A stretch of 64,000 bases of DNA from Escherichia sp. E1V33 (GTDB lineage: Bacteria > Pseudomonadota > Gammaproteobacteria > Enterobacterales > Enterobacteriaceae), in the NCBI RefSeq assembly GCF_004211955.1, contig NZ_RHJI01000010.1:186001-250000 (forward strand), read 5' to 3'. Position 1 is the first letter of the stretch. Every line of letters begins with the position of its first letter. The notes under the pieces were generated by a model. It worked only from the letters and a program-made list of their open reading frames with translations. It did no database searches and was not told where the DNA came from. Position numbers and translations under genes: made by a program. Positions 47,827-56,169 of the stretch are shown piece by piece.

Positions 47827-50800
47827 GTGAAAATGAAAATTAATAAAAAAGAAAAGTTTGATATCTATATAAAAAACAGAAAAACATTCGGTGTAACGCA
47901 AGAGGGAATGAAGACTACATTACTTTGCAGTCTTATATCTGCCACTCTGGCCATTCAGCCTGCTTTGGGAGCCAAAATGGAAGTTACTCTTTCTGAAGGA
48001 AACCCTGCAGAAATATCTGAAAATATCATTGGTGCTGATGCCTCGCATCACAGGCCACATAATAATGATGATGGGGAAGCTGGTGAAGATGCTCTCATTG
48101 TTAATGTTGTACCTGGTTCGTTACAGGATGGAAATATCCTGATAATTAACAGCGGTACGAACATTAGTGGTGGTGAAGGCGGATGGGCTGGTGATGATGA
48201 TGTAACAAAGATGGGATCTGCAGGAGGCCAGGGCGGTACAGCCATTACTGGAAATAATTTTACTCTTGTTAATTATGGTGATATTTCCGGTGGTAAGGGT
48301 GGTTGGGGAGGTTATGGTAATGGCGGAGGCGATGGAGGTGAAGCGGGTACCGCTATTTCCGGAGATGATCTTACCATTACAAACAATGGAAGCATTACGG
48401 GTGGCAATGGCGGAATGCCTGGAGCCAGTGGTTATGGCGATGAGAGCGGTGGTTTAACTGGGACTCCTGCTGTTGGTGGGACTGCCATATCTGGCAACAA
48501 TCTTCAAATAAGCAATAACGGAAACATCACTGCCGGGCAAGGTAGTAGTGGTGCCTGGTGGGCGGTATGGGGGTCTTCTGCCGGCACAGGAGGGAATGGA
48601 GGCTCGGCCATATCCGGAAATAATACGGAGATAATAAATAATAATAACATTACAGGTGGCCAGGGGGGGGATGGTGCTCGCGGTGGTGAAGGTAGTGTCG
48701 AATTTACTACCGATCAAAATATTAATGGGAGTAGCGGTGGTAGTGGTGGCATTGGAGGGACTGCTATATATGGTAATAATATTAAGATAAATAATACAGG
48801 AGATATAACTGGCGGACAGGGGGGCACTGGTGGTGAAGGTGGTGAAGGTGGTACAGATGAATATGATCACACTGATTCAGCGCCCCTTGGTACTGGTGGT
48901 ACTGGTGGGATTGGTGGTAGTGGTGGGATTGCCATATCTGGAAATAATATGGAAATAAATAATTATGGAAATATTATTGGTGGAAATGGCGGCACTGGTG
49001 GTAATGGTGGCGATGGTGGGCGTTCCCATGAAAATAATAATACTGGTACCGGAGGTAATGGTGGCAACGGAGGTAATGGTGGTACTGCTATATCCGGGAG
49101 TGATATTACGATAAATAATCATGGCAGGATATTGCCTGGTAGTGGTGGACGGGAAGGTGAAGGTAACTATCACTTCTCCGGAGGGGTATCTGGTAACAGA
49201 GGGCAAGATTGTGACACCGCAATATCGTTGAATGGTGGAGCTAACTCGTTGAATCTCTACGCCGGTTCTACCATTCAAGGTGATATTGTTTTGAATAATC
49301 TTGTAAATAATTCTGATGGTAATTCTCTGTCCATTACAAATAAAGACTCCGCAAGCGCTGAGATAAAAGGCAATCTGAGTGCGGGTACAGGTACACATGT
49401 TTCCGTTTCGGGAGCTGATGTCACCTTTAGCGGAAGTTCGGTATTTGACAGGGATTCATCGCTTAATATGGGTACAGGTTCCAGTCATTTAACTGCCAAA
49501 AGTATTCAGTTCAATAACGGTGCAGTGCTTAATGTTGATACTGCCATGACAATATGGAAGCAAAATGAGTACGGCTTGTTGACGACCTCCGACGGCATAA
49601 CAGGGCTCTCTGAAAATAATATTTATCAGCATAATAATCTACTGAGTGATGGTGCTGAAGACTATGTTTTAACATCACTTAGTGGTAACGGGCAGACAGT
49701 AAAAGAGGTTAGTTCTTCCCTGAAGTGGAATGACCCCTCAGGAAATGGATATGGCACGTTTGATCTAAGGAAAGGCGCGGTGTTAGAGCTGAAGGTGCGA
49801 CTTGCAGATAACAATGCTGTTCAGTTATCTCATGGCTGGGATGGAAAAACGCTGACCAAAGCCGGCGAAGGAACACTGATTCTGTCTTCCAAAAACACTT
49901 ACACGGGTGTAACAGACATCCGCGGCGGCAATGTCCGCATGGACAGCAACGGTGCTCTGGGGCAGACCAGCGAGATTCGTCTGGCAGCTGATACCATGCT
50001 GGACATGAACGGCCACAGCCAGACTGCAGGTAAACTGAACAGCGCAGCAGGTTCCATACTGAACATTAATGGCGGTAATCTGACCCTGGCAGGTGGAGGC
50101 CTGTCTGCAGGTACCCTCATCGGCTCTGGCTCCCTGAACATCAGCGGTGGCGTGTTCGATATTACTGGTGCCACCCGCGCCCTGAATGCCACCACCACTA
50201 TCGCAGAAAAGGCAATGGTGAAGGTGCTTAATACTGACGGACTGGGAGCTGGCTCGGTTAACACTGCCGGCACACTGATTCTGGGCAAGGCTGATGCACC
50301 TGTCATGCTTGCCAACAGTCAGGTCACCATCTCTCAGCAGGGGACACTCTCCGGCTCTGGTGGTGTCGCCGGGAACGTAACCAACAGCGGTACTCTTGAC
50401 CTGAGAGCCGATGCTCCGGGTAATGTACTGACGATCGGAGGTAACTATACCGGTAATAATGGCTTACTGCTCATGAACACCGCTCTGGGAAATGACAGCT
50501 CCGCAACAGACAAACTGGTAATCAGAGGCAATGCTTCCAGCCAGACCCGAGTGGTTGTTATAAATGCAGGTGGTACCGGATCACAGACACTAAACGGTAT
50601 TGAGTTGATTCATGTCGACGGAAATGCTGACAGTGCTGCATTTATTCAGGCCGGGCGTATTGCTGCCGGGGCTTATGACTACACGCTGGGACGTGGTCAG
50701 GGAAGCAACAGCGGTAACTGGTATCTGACCAGTGGTAAAAACACTCCGTACCTGCTGCGCGCTCTGAAAGCAATGCCAACCCCTGCCCCTGCACCTGCTC

Positions 50801-51801
50801 CGGCTGGTCATGACAACGACCTGCGCCCGGAAGCTGGCTCCTACACGGCGAACATTGCTGCCGCAAACACCATGTTCGTATCCCGTCTTCATGAACGCCT
50901 GGGGCCGATGCATTACACCGATGTGATTACCGGCGAGCAGAAAAAAACCAGCATGTGGATGCACCATGAAGGTGAACACAACCGCTGGAGTGACGGTACA
51001 GGCCAATTGAAAACACAGGGTAACCGTTACGTCCTGCAGATGGGCGGTGACCTGGCTCAGTGGAGCCGGAACAGCTCTGACCGCTGGCATCTGGGGGTTA
51101 TGGCTGGTTACGGCAATGACCATAACAATACAGATTCTGTACGTACCGGATACAGTTCAAAAGGCAGTGTGAAAGGATACAACACAGGTCTGTATGCCAC
51201 CTGGTATGCTAATGATGAGACACTTAGCGGGGCTTATCTGGATAGCTGGGCACAGTACAGTTGGTTCGATAACGATGTGAAAGGTGAAGGACTGCCGGGG
51301 GAATCGTGGAAATCAAAAGGTCTGACAGCCTCACTGGAAACCGGTTATGCCTGGAAAACCGGTGAGTTTACTGGCAGCCATGGCAGTCTGAACGAATGGT
51401 ATGTCCAGCCTCAGGCTCAGGTTATCTGGATGGGCGTAAAAGCTGATGAGCACCATGAACGCAATGGTACCCGTGTTGAAAGCACCGGTGACGGTAACGT
51501 CCGTACCCGTCTGGGCGTGAAAACCTGGATTAAGGGGCACAGCAGAATGGACGACGGCAAATCCCATGAGTTCCGTCCGTTCGTTGAGGTGAACTGGCTG
51601 CACAACACCCGTGATTTTGGCACCCGCATGAACGGTGTGACGGTACATCAGGACGGCGCCAGCAATATCGGAGAAGTAAAAACCGGCGTTGAGGGACAGA
51701 TAAATGACCATCTGAACCTGTGGGGCAATGTGGGTGTACAACTCGGTGACAAAGGATACAGTGACGCCTCTGCCATGCTGGGGGCGAAGTATACATTCTG
51801 A
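47827..51801 (+). CDS. Large AIDA-type (type Va) autotransporter with Gly/Asn-repeat passenger
   Basis: A 1324-residue predicted surface protein. A basic N-region and signal peptide end near residue 49 (LAIQPALGA). Residues ~100-447 hold about eight repeats of a (T)AISGNN-x-I-NNxGxI-x-GGxGG unit with Gly-rich spacers. Residues ~448-670 are a second passenger part. An autotransporter-associated beta-strand repeat follows (~672-700, KAGEGTLILSSKNTYTG), then a beta-helical tail. A Pro/Ala linker near 984 leads to an alpha-helix and a 12-strand barrel (~1040-1324) ending AKYTF. GGAG (47818-47821) precedes the GTG; an ATG two codons on is an alternative. The passenger is AT-rich, the barrel is not. 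Adhesion or biofilm roles are inferred; no named homologue is claimed. Confidence 0.85.
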   Translation: MKMKINKKEKFDIYIKNRKTFGVTQEGMKTTLLCSLISATLAIQPALGAKMEVTLSEGNPAEISENIIGADASHHRPHNNDDGEAGEDALIVNVVPGSLQDGNILIINSGTNISGGEGGWAGDDDVTKMGSAGGQGGTAITGNNFTLVNYGDISGGKGGWGGYGNGGGDGGEAGTAISGDDLTITNNGSITGGNGGMPGASGYGDESGGLTGTPAVGGTAISGNNLQISNNGNITAGQGSSGAWWAVWGSSAGTGGNGGSAISGNNTEIINNNNITGGQGGDGARGGEGSVEFTTDQNINGSSGGSGGIGGTAIYGNNIKINNTGDITGGQGGTGGEGGEGGTDEYDHTDSAPLGTGGTGGIGGSGGIAISGNNMEINNYGNIIGGNGGTGGNGGDGGRSHENNNTGTGGNGGNGGNGGTAISGSDITINNHGRILPGSGGREGEGNYHFSGGVSGNRGQDCDTAISLNGGANSLNLYAGSTIQGDIVLNNLVNNSDGNSLSITNKDSASAEIKGNLSAGTGTHVSVSGADVTFSGSSVFDRDSSLNMGTGSSHLTAKSIQFNNGAVLNVDTAMTIWKQNEYGLLTTSDGITGLSENNIYQHNNLLSDGAEDYVLTSLSGNGQTVKEVSSSLKWNDPSGNGYGTFDLRKGAVLELKVRLADNNAVQLSHGWDGKTLTKAGEGTLILSSKNTYTGVTDIRGGNVRMDSNGALGQTSEIRLAADTMLDMNGHSQTAGKLNSAAGSILNINGGNLTLAGGGLSAGTLIGSGSLNISGGVFDITGATRALNATTTIAEKAMVKVLNTDGLGAGSVNTAGTLILGKADAPVMLANSQVTISQQGTLSGSGGVAGNVTNSGTLDLRADAPGNVLTIGGNYTGNNGLLLMNTALGNDSSATDKLVIRGNASSQTRVVVINAGGTGSQTLNGIELIHVDGNADSAAFIQAGRIAAGAYDYTLGRGQGSNSGNWYLTSGKNTPYLLRALKAMPTPAPAPAPAGHDNDLRPEAGSYTANIAAANTMFVSRLHERLGPMHYTDVITGEQKKTSMWMHHEGEHNRWSDGTGQLKTQGNRYVLQMGGDLAQWSRNSSDRWHLGVMAGYGNDHNNTDSVRTGYSSKGSVKGYNTGLYATWYANDETLSGAYLDSWAQYSWFDNDVKGEGLPGESWKSKGLTASLETGYAWKTGEFTGSHGSLNEWYVQPQAQVIWMGVKADEHHERNGTRVESTGDGNVRTRLGVKTWIKGHSRMDDGKSHEFRPFVEVNWLHNTRDFGTRMNGVTVHQDGASNIGEVKTGVEGQINDHLNLWGNVGVQLGDKGYSDASAMLGAKYTF
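48130..49167 (+). repeat. Intragenic Gly/Asn repeat array in the autotransporter passenger
   Basis: About eight degenerate units of 40-60 codons. Each contains AISGNN or a close variant, a beta-strand with I-NN-G-I, and GGxGGxGG spacers. They encode the likely beta-helix rungs with glycine-rich loops. Unit spacers vary in length and composition, which suggests expansion by slippage or recombination. Confidence 0.8.
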
Positions 51802-51842
51802 ACCGGGTAGTGGAGTAGCCAGCTCTTTATCAGTCAGTGCAT

Positions 51843-51932
51843 GAGAGAAACGGGATAACCTGCTCAATGACCGTTGGTTATGACTGCGACCAGAATGCAC
51901 TGGCTGAACGAATAAACGGGCTCCTGAAAAAC
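51843..51932 (+). pseudogene. IS3-family transposase (OrfB) fragment
   Basis: A ~30-codon frame reading NGITCSMTVGYD then QNALAERINGLLK contains the conserved catalytic-glutamate region of IS3-family DDE transposases (xNAxAExxNGxLK). It begins about 40 bp after the autotransporter stop and decays into unrelated sequence. It marks the right edge of the island. Confidence 0.7.
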
Positions 51933-52009
51933 TCGCGTCCTGCAGGTCCGGGAAATAGTAAAAATCCGTGGCAATTTATAACCATGAGCGGCCACACCTG
52001 GCACTAAAA

Positions 52010-52046
52010 TACAAAACGCCCGATGACGTTCATCAGGCGTTTTACA
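52010..52046 (-). terminator. Terminator after tcyJ
   Basis: An AAAACGCC-GATGA/TCATC-GGCGTTTT type stem followed by T residues on the minus strand, ~45 nt past the tcyJ stop. It seals the tcyJ side from the island. Confidence 0.85.
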
Positions 52047-52090
52047 GACAGAAATCTGTCAACTTATAGCAGGACCAGACCATACGTTGA

Positions 52091-52891
52091 TTACTTGGTC
52101 ACATCAGCACCAAACCATTTTTCGGAAAGGGCTTGCAAGGTTCCATCTTTTTGCATTTCTGCAATGGCATCGTTAACTGCTTTCAGCAAGTCTTCGTTGC
52201 CTTTACGCAGCGCGACACCTGACTCCTGGCGGGAAAAGGCTTCACCAGTTACTGCCAGCGTATCATTGGTTTTCTTCACCAAATCCAGCGCCGCCAGACG
52301 GTCAACCAGGATGGCATCAATACGGCCTACGCGCAGATCCTGGTACTTGGTCGGGTCATCATCATAGGTGCGCACATCAACACCCTGAACATTCTGACGC
52401 AGCCACTCTTCATAGTTGGTGCCTAAACCAACGCCAACTTTTTTACCTTTCAGGTCGTCTGCGGTTTTTATTGTGCCTTCATTACCTTTTTTCACCAGCG
52501 CCTGAATACCGGAAATGGTGTAAGGGGTAGAAAAATCGTATTTTTTCTTGCGTTCATCAGAAATGGTGACCTGGTTAATCACCACATCGATGCGTTTAGA
52601 ATCCAGTGACGCCAGCATCCCGTCCCATTTGGTCGGTTTTAATGCGGCATCAACGCCCAGATGTTTTGCCAGTTGTTGGGCAAATTCCACTTCAAAACCA
52701 GTCAACTTGCCGTCATCGCCCTGAAAGCTGAACGGCGGGTAAGTCCCTTCCAGTCCCACCAGCAACGTGCCACGCTCTTTCACTTTATTGAGCAGGCCTT
52801 CGTTGGCAAAACTTTTCACGCTCATACCCGCAACCAGCGCCACGGCCATAACGCCCATCAACGCCTGATGTCCCAGATGTGCTAGTTTCAT
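52091..52891 (-). CDS. tcyJ: L-cystine-binding periplasmic protein TcyJ (FliY)
   Basis: Substrate-binding protein of the TcyJLN cystine importer. The 266-residue precursor starts MKLAHLGHQA at 52891 with a signal peptide ending near SVKSFA-NE. The two-lobed polar-amino-acid-binding fold follows (LVGLEGTYPPFSFQ; GFEVEFAQQLAK). It is 87 nt after fliZ and probably partly read from the fliAZ promoters. In this strain its transporter partners lie 5 kb away across the island. Confidence 0.96.
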   Translation of the reverse strand: MKLAHLGHQALMGVMAVALVAGMSVKSFANEGLLNKVKERGTLLVGLEGTYPPFSFQGDDGKLTGFEVEFAQQLAKHLGVDAALKPTKWDGMLASLDSKRIDVVINQVTISDERKKKYDFSTPYTISGIQALVKKGNEGTIKTADDLKGKKVGVGLGTNYEEWLRQNVQGVDVRTYDDDPTKYQDLRVGRIDAILVDRLAALDLVKKTNDTLAVTGEAFSRQESGVALRKGNEDLLKAVNDAIAEMQKDGTLQALSEKWFGADVTK

Positions 52892-52978
52892 ATTCACCCC
52901 GAATGTTGTTTTGTTGGTTTGCAGTGTAGAGCCATTGTTTGTAAACACAAAAACAACTCTGCTACATCTTATTCTTAT

Positions 52979-53527
52979 TTAATATATATCAGAAGCTGAC
53001 ATGCAGGGGGAATTCTGCGCAAGATCACCGCGAGTTTGCGTCTGGTAACACTGATACTTACGTAATGCGATGCGGTAATTATTGGTGCTTGTGGTGGGTA
53101 GCCAGGGTGCCAGGTTTTCATCAAGAAAACCATCCTGCAGCAGGTCGGTGGAAATATCTTGCTCGCTTAAGTAATTACCCAAACGACGTAGACGTACCAC
53201 ATACTCGCGCACAGTACCGGGACTCATTTCAGTATGGTCAAAGAGAAACTGCTTAAAGCCGATAATATCAAAAAAATCACTCTGCGTTTTGCAGTGTAAA
53301 TCGCCGCAAAAACGACACAACGCGGACCATGATTTTTGTTCTTCCTGCCAGCCATTTTCATCAAGCAGTGTATCGAGACGGGAAATCTCGATTTTATTTA
53401 CTATTTTGCCGTCGCGAACCAGCGTAATGCGATCAAGTAGTTTACGGCAAAATGCGCAATGGGTTTGACTGTGTTTAAAGTCTTTAAGATAGCGACTCAA
53501 TGGCCGCCTTTTCTGGTGCTGCATCAT
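52979..53527 (-). CDS. fliZ: Flagellar regulator FliZ
   Basis: A 182-residue protein that antagonises sigma-S promoters and favours motility over curli. It starts MMQHQKRRPLSRYL at 53527 (AGGAG upstream); the longer in-frame extension to 53566 is rejected by family length. Cysteines in the CAFC and CRFC pairs (residues ~22-85) are conserved. The C-terminus ends SASDIY. It is 48 nt after fliA. Confidence 0.94.
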   Translation of the reverse strand: MMQHQKRRPLSRYLKDFKHSQTHCAFCRKLLDRITLVRDGKIVNKIEISRLDTLLDENGWQEEQKSWSALCRFCGDLHCKTQSDFFDIIGFKQFLFDHTEMSPGTVREYVVRLRRLGNYLSEQDISTDLLQDGFLDENLAPWLPTTSTNNYRIALRKYQCYQTQTRGDLAQNSPCMSASDIY

Positions 53528-53575
53528 TATTAAGAACTCCTGGTATTCAAAATTAATGTGCGGCATTTACCTAAG

Positions 53576-54295
53576 TTATAACTTACCCAGTTTGGTGCGT
53601 AACCGTTTAATGGCCTGACTGTGTAACTGACTGACCCGCGATTCACCAACTTCCAGCACCGCGCCAATCTCTTTGAGATTAAGCTCTTCCTGGTAATAGA
53701 GCGTTAATACTAACTGTTCACGCTCCGGCAACATTTCGATGGCTTCCATTACTCGTTGACGCAAATTACTTTCCAGTAATTTTTGTAACGGGTTTTCGCG
53801 CTGATGATCGTCACTTACCAGTTCAATACTATCGCCGTGCTCTTCACGCCACTCATCGTAGGAAAAGAGTTGGCTGTTATTAGTATCAAGCAACATTTGT
53901 CGATAATCGGCGATTTCGATCCCTAAACGTTCTGCCACTTCAGTTTCTGTGGCGTTACGGCCAAGTTCCTGCTCCAGTTGCCCCATTGCCTGTGCCACTT
54001 CACGCGCATTGCGTCGCACGCTTCGTGGCACCCAGTCACGGCTGCGAAGTTCATCCAGCATAGCGCCACGGATTCGCTGCACTGCGTAAGTTGTAAATGC
54101 CGTTCCTTGCAGGGCGTCATAACGTTCAACGGCATTAAGTAATCCAATGCCGCCCGCCTGTAGGAGATCATCAAGTTCTACACTCGCGGGCAGTCGGACC
54201 TGCAGGCGCAATGCTTCGTGACGCACCAGCGGGATATAACGCTGCCACAGCGAGTATTTATCCATTACACCTTCAGCGGTATAGAGTGATTTCAC
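53576..54295 (-). CDS. fliA: Flagellar sigma factor FliA (sigma-28)
   Basis: Sigma-28 directs class III flagellar and chemotaxis transcription. The 239-residue form starts at GTG 54295, as in E. coli (longer extension rejected). Region 2 (DLLQAGGIGLLNAVERYDA, near residue 41-59), region 3 and region 4 with helix-turn-helix (LKEIGAVLEVGESRVSQLHSQAIKRL) are intact. The upstream region has TATATAACGC as a possible -10 for the FlhDC-dependent promoter. Confidence 0.97.
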   Translation of the reverse strand: MKSLYTAEGVMDKYSLWQRYIPLVRHEALRLQVRLPASVELDDLLQAGGIGLLNAVERYDALQGTAFTTYAVQRIRGAMLDELRSRDWVPRSVRRNAREVAQAMGQLEQELGRNATETEVAERLGIEIADYRQMLLDTNNSQLFSYDEWREEHGDSIELVSDDHQRENPLQKLLESNLRQRVMEAIEMLPEREQLVLTLYYQEELNLKEIGAVLEVGESRVSQLHSQAIKRLRTKLGKL

Positions 54296-54419
54296 GATAA
54301 ACAACCCTGCGTTATATAAGTAATCGGCATAATTATCCGTTTCTGCAGGTTTTTTAATCGGACGATTAATGGGTGAAATAAGCGGTTATTTAGAGTGATC
54401 GGTAAATAATGAGCAAAAT

Positions 54420-54440
54420 AACCCCGCCGGACGCGGGGTT
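54420..54440 (-). terminator. Terminator hairpin 3' of fliC
   Basis: AACCCCGC/GCGGGGTT with a 5-nt loop, followed on the minus strand by ATTTTGC. It lies beyond the REP pair on the fliC side and ahead of fliA. Confidence 0.75.
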
Positions 54441-54462
54441 AAGAGATCTGACAACGTACGCT

Positions 54463-54577
54463 TTATCTTGCCGGACGCGGCGTAAACGCCTTATCCGGCC
54501 TGGACGAATATGCAAATTTAATTAATTGCGATTCACCTTGTAGGCCTGATAAGCGTAGCGCATCAGGCAATTTGGCG
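54463..54577. repeat. REP pair (BIME) between fliC and fliA
   Basis: Two inverted REP-type units: GCCGGACGCGGCG...GCCTTATCCGGCCT at about 54472-54506 and GTAGGCCTGATAAGC...GCATCAGGCAA at about 54541-54572. They lie in the 3' flank of fliC. Confidence 0.85.
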
Positions 54578-54612
54578 TTTGCTGTCACTATCGGTTAGTC
54601 CGGTTTTGGCGA

Positions 54613-55923
54613 TTAACCCTGCAGCAGAGACAGAACTTGCTGCGGCACCTGGTTAGCTTTAGACAGCACGGAGTTACCCGCCTGCTGGATGATCTGCGCT
54701 TTCGACATGTTGGACACTTCGGTCGCATAGTCGGCGTCCTGAATACGGGACTGCGCTTCAGACAGGTTGGTGGTGGTGTTGTTCAGGTTAGTGACCGCAG
54801 AATCCAGACGGTTTTGTACGGCACCGAGGGAGGAGCGGAATTTGTCGACAGAAGCAATCGCTTTGTCTAAAAGTGCCAGTGGATCAGCAGAAGAAGCCCC
54901 TGAGAACTGTGCAGTCGGAGTTGCAGTAGATAATTCAACAACAACTTTGTTCCCTGTGGCTGTTGCTGCAGTGTCGTCATCAAGCGCCGTTGCAACCGTT
55001 GTAGCGTAGTTTTTACCCTGGAATGTTACATATCCCGCAGCCTTACCTTCAGAATCAGCGGCAACTTTAATCAGTTGATCTTTCTGAGTAGCCGCAGTCG
55101 TTAGTCCATTATCGGTGTCTTTGTATTCGACATCGGCTTTATTCAACGTGACTTCACCGGTTGTATGATTAATCGACGCGGAGTAGAAATCACTGCCGGA
55201 TTGAACGACGAACTGTGCAGTAGCAGCCCCTTTCTCATCCAGTGTATTGTGTAATGTCAGGCTAGAAACATCGACTGTTTTACCTGTCGCAGTAGTCAGA
55301 TCTTTCGCAACAGCAGTGAAATCAACACCAACGGGCTTCGTTCCTTTATCACCCGTAATTTGAGTAATGGAACTGCTAACATTCAGCGACTGACCCGAAA
55401 CGGAGAAACCATTCAATCCCAGCGTTGAAGAATCAATTTTCTGCAAATCGATAGAGATGGTCTGCCCATCATTCGCGCCAACCTGAATCTTCATCGAACC
55501 GTCTTTTGCCAGCACATTCACGCCGTTGAACTGGGTCTGACCGGAAACACGGTCAATTTCATCCAGACGGGATTTGATTTCGTCCTGAATAGAAGACAGG
55601 TCAGAATCAGAGTTAGTCCCGGTCGTCGCCTGAACGGTCAACTCACGCACACGCTGCAAGTTGTTGTTGATTTCGGACAGAGCGCCTTCTGCGGTCTGCG
55701 CCAGAGAAATACCGTCATTGGCGTTACGCGCGGCCTGAGTCAGCCCTTTAATATTAGAGGTGAAGCGGTTAGCAATCGCCTGACCTGCGGCATCGTCTTT
55801 CGCGCTGTTAATACGCAGACCAGAAGAGAGGCGCTCGATAGAAGTCGACAGCGCAGACTGGTTTTTGTTGATGTTGTTCTGAGTGATCAGCGAGAGGCTG
55901 TTGGTGTTAATGACTTGTGCCAT
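54613..55923 (-). CDS. fliC: Flagellin FliC (H antigen)
   Basis: The filament subunit. The 436-residue protein has the conserved N-terminal (MAQVINTNSLSLITQNNINK ...) and C-terminal (... VLSKANQVPQQVLSLLQG) coiled-coil domains that polymerise and activate TLR5. Between about residues 175 and 340 lies the serotype-specific D2/D3 region, shorter than in K-12 H48 (about 500 residues). The H type cannot be assigned by eye. A sigma-28 promoter precedes it. Confidence 0.96.
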   Translation of the reverse strand: MAQVINTNSLSLITQNNINKNQSALSTSIERLSSGLRINSAKDDAAGQAIANRFTSNIKGLTQAARNANDGISLAQTAEGALSEINNNLQRVRELTVQATTGTNSDSDLSSIQDEIKSRLDEIDRVSGQTQFNGVNVLAKDGSMKIQVGANDGQTISIDLQKIDSSTLGLNGFSVSGQSLNVSSSITQITGDKGTKPVGVDFTAVAKDLTTATGKTVDVSSLTLHNTLDEKGAATAQFVVQSGSDFYSASINHTTGEVTLNKADVEYKDTDNGLTTAATQKDQLIKVAADSEGKAAGYVTFQGKNYATTVATALDDDTAATATGNKVVVELSTATPTAQFSGASSADPLALLDKAIASVDKFRSSLGAVQNRLDSAVTNLNNTTTNLSEAQSRIQDADYATEVSNMSKAQIIQQAGNSVLSKANQVPQQVLSLLQG

Positions 55924-56000
55924 AATTTTTATTCCTGTTTTTTAGCTCTACGGTTTAAGTATTGGGCTTCCACCCTTCGGCTTCGTCGCCGTCACCCCTG

Positions 56001-56027
56001 TTATCGTCTGGTCACTCACAACCTTTA
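56001..56027 (-). promoter_or_regulatory. Sigma-28 promoter of fliC
   Basis: On the minus strand TAAAGGTT, an 11-bp spacer and GACGATAA: two mismatches to the FliA consensus. It lies about 80 nt before the fliC start. Confidence 0.93.
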
Positions 56028-56100
56028 GAATTTTTTTCTAGCCGTCGAAATACTCCCCTTCCTCGTTGCTGTTCATGTCATTAAGCCCAAAAATAAATCG

Positions 56101-56127
56101 TAAACTTTGCCCCGCTTCCGCCGATAA
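56101..56127 (+). promoter_or_regulatory. Sigma-28 promoter of fliDST
   Basis: TAAACTTT, an 11-bp spacer and GCCGATAA: one mismatch to the FliA consensus, about 43 nt before the fliD start. Confidence 0.94.
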
Positions 56128-56169
56128 CCCCGGTATTCGTTCTACATGTCGCATGATTAAGGAATATAT

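Noticed and set aside
48454-49398. Long minus-strand ORFs opposite the autotransporter repeats
   Set aside because: They are Thr/Ile-rich mirror images of the Gly/Asn repeat codons, lack ribosome-binding sites and resemble no protein.
50590-51900. Minus-strand ORFs of 177 and 189 codons opposite the barrel
   Set aside because: Shadow frames of a well-supported gene on the plus strand, with no start signals or recognisable domains.
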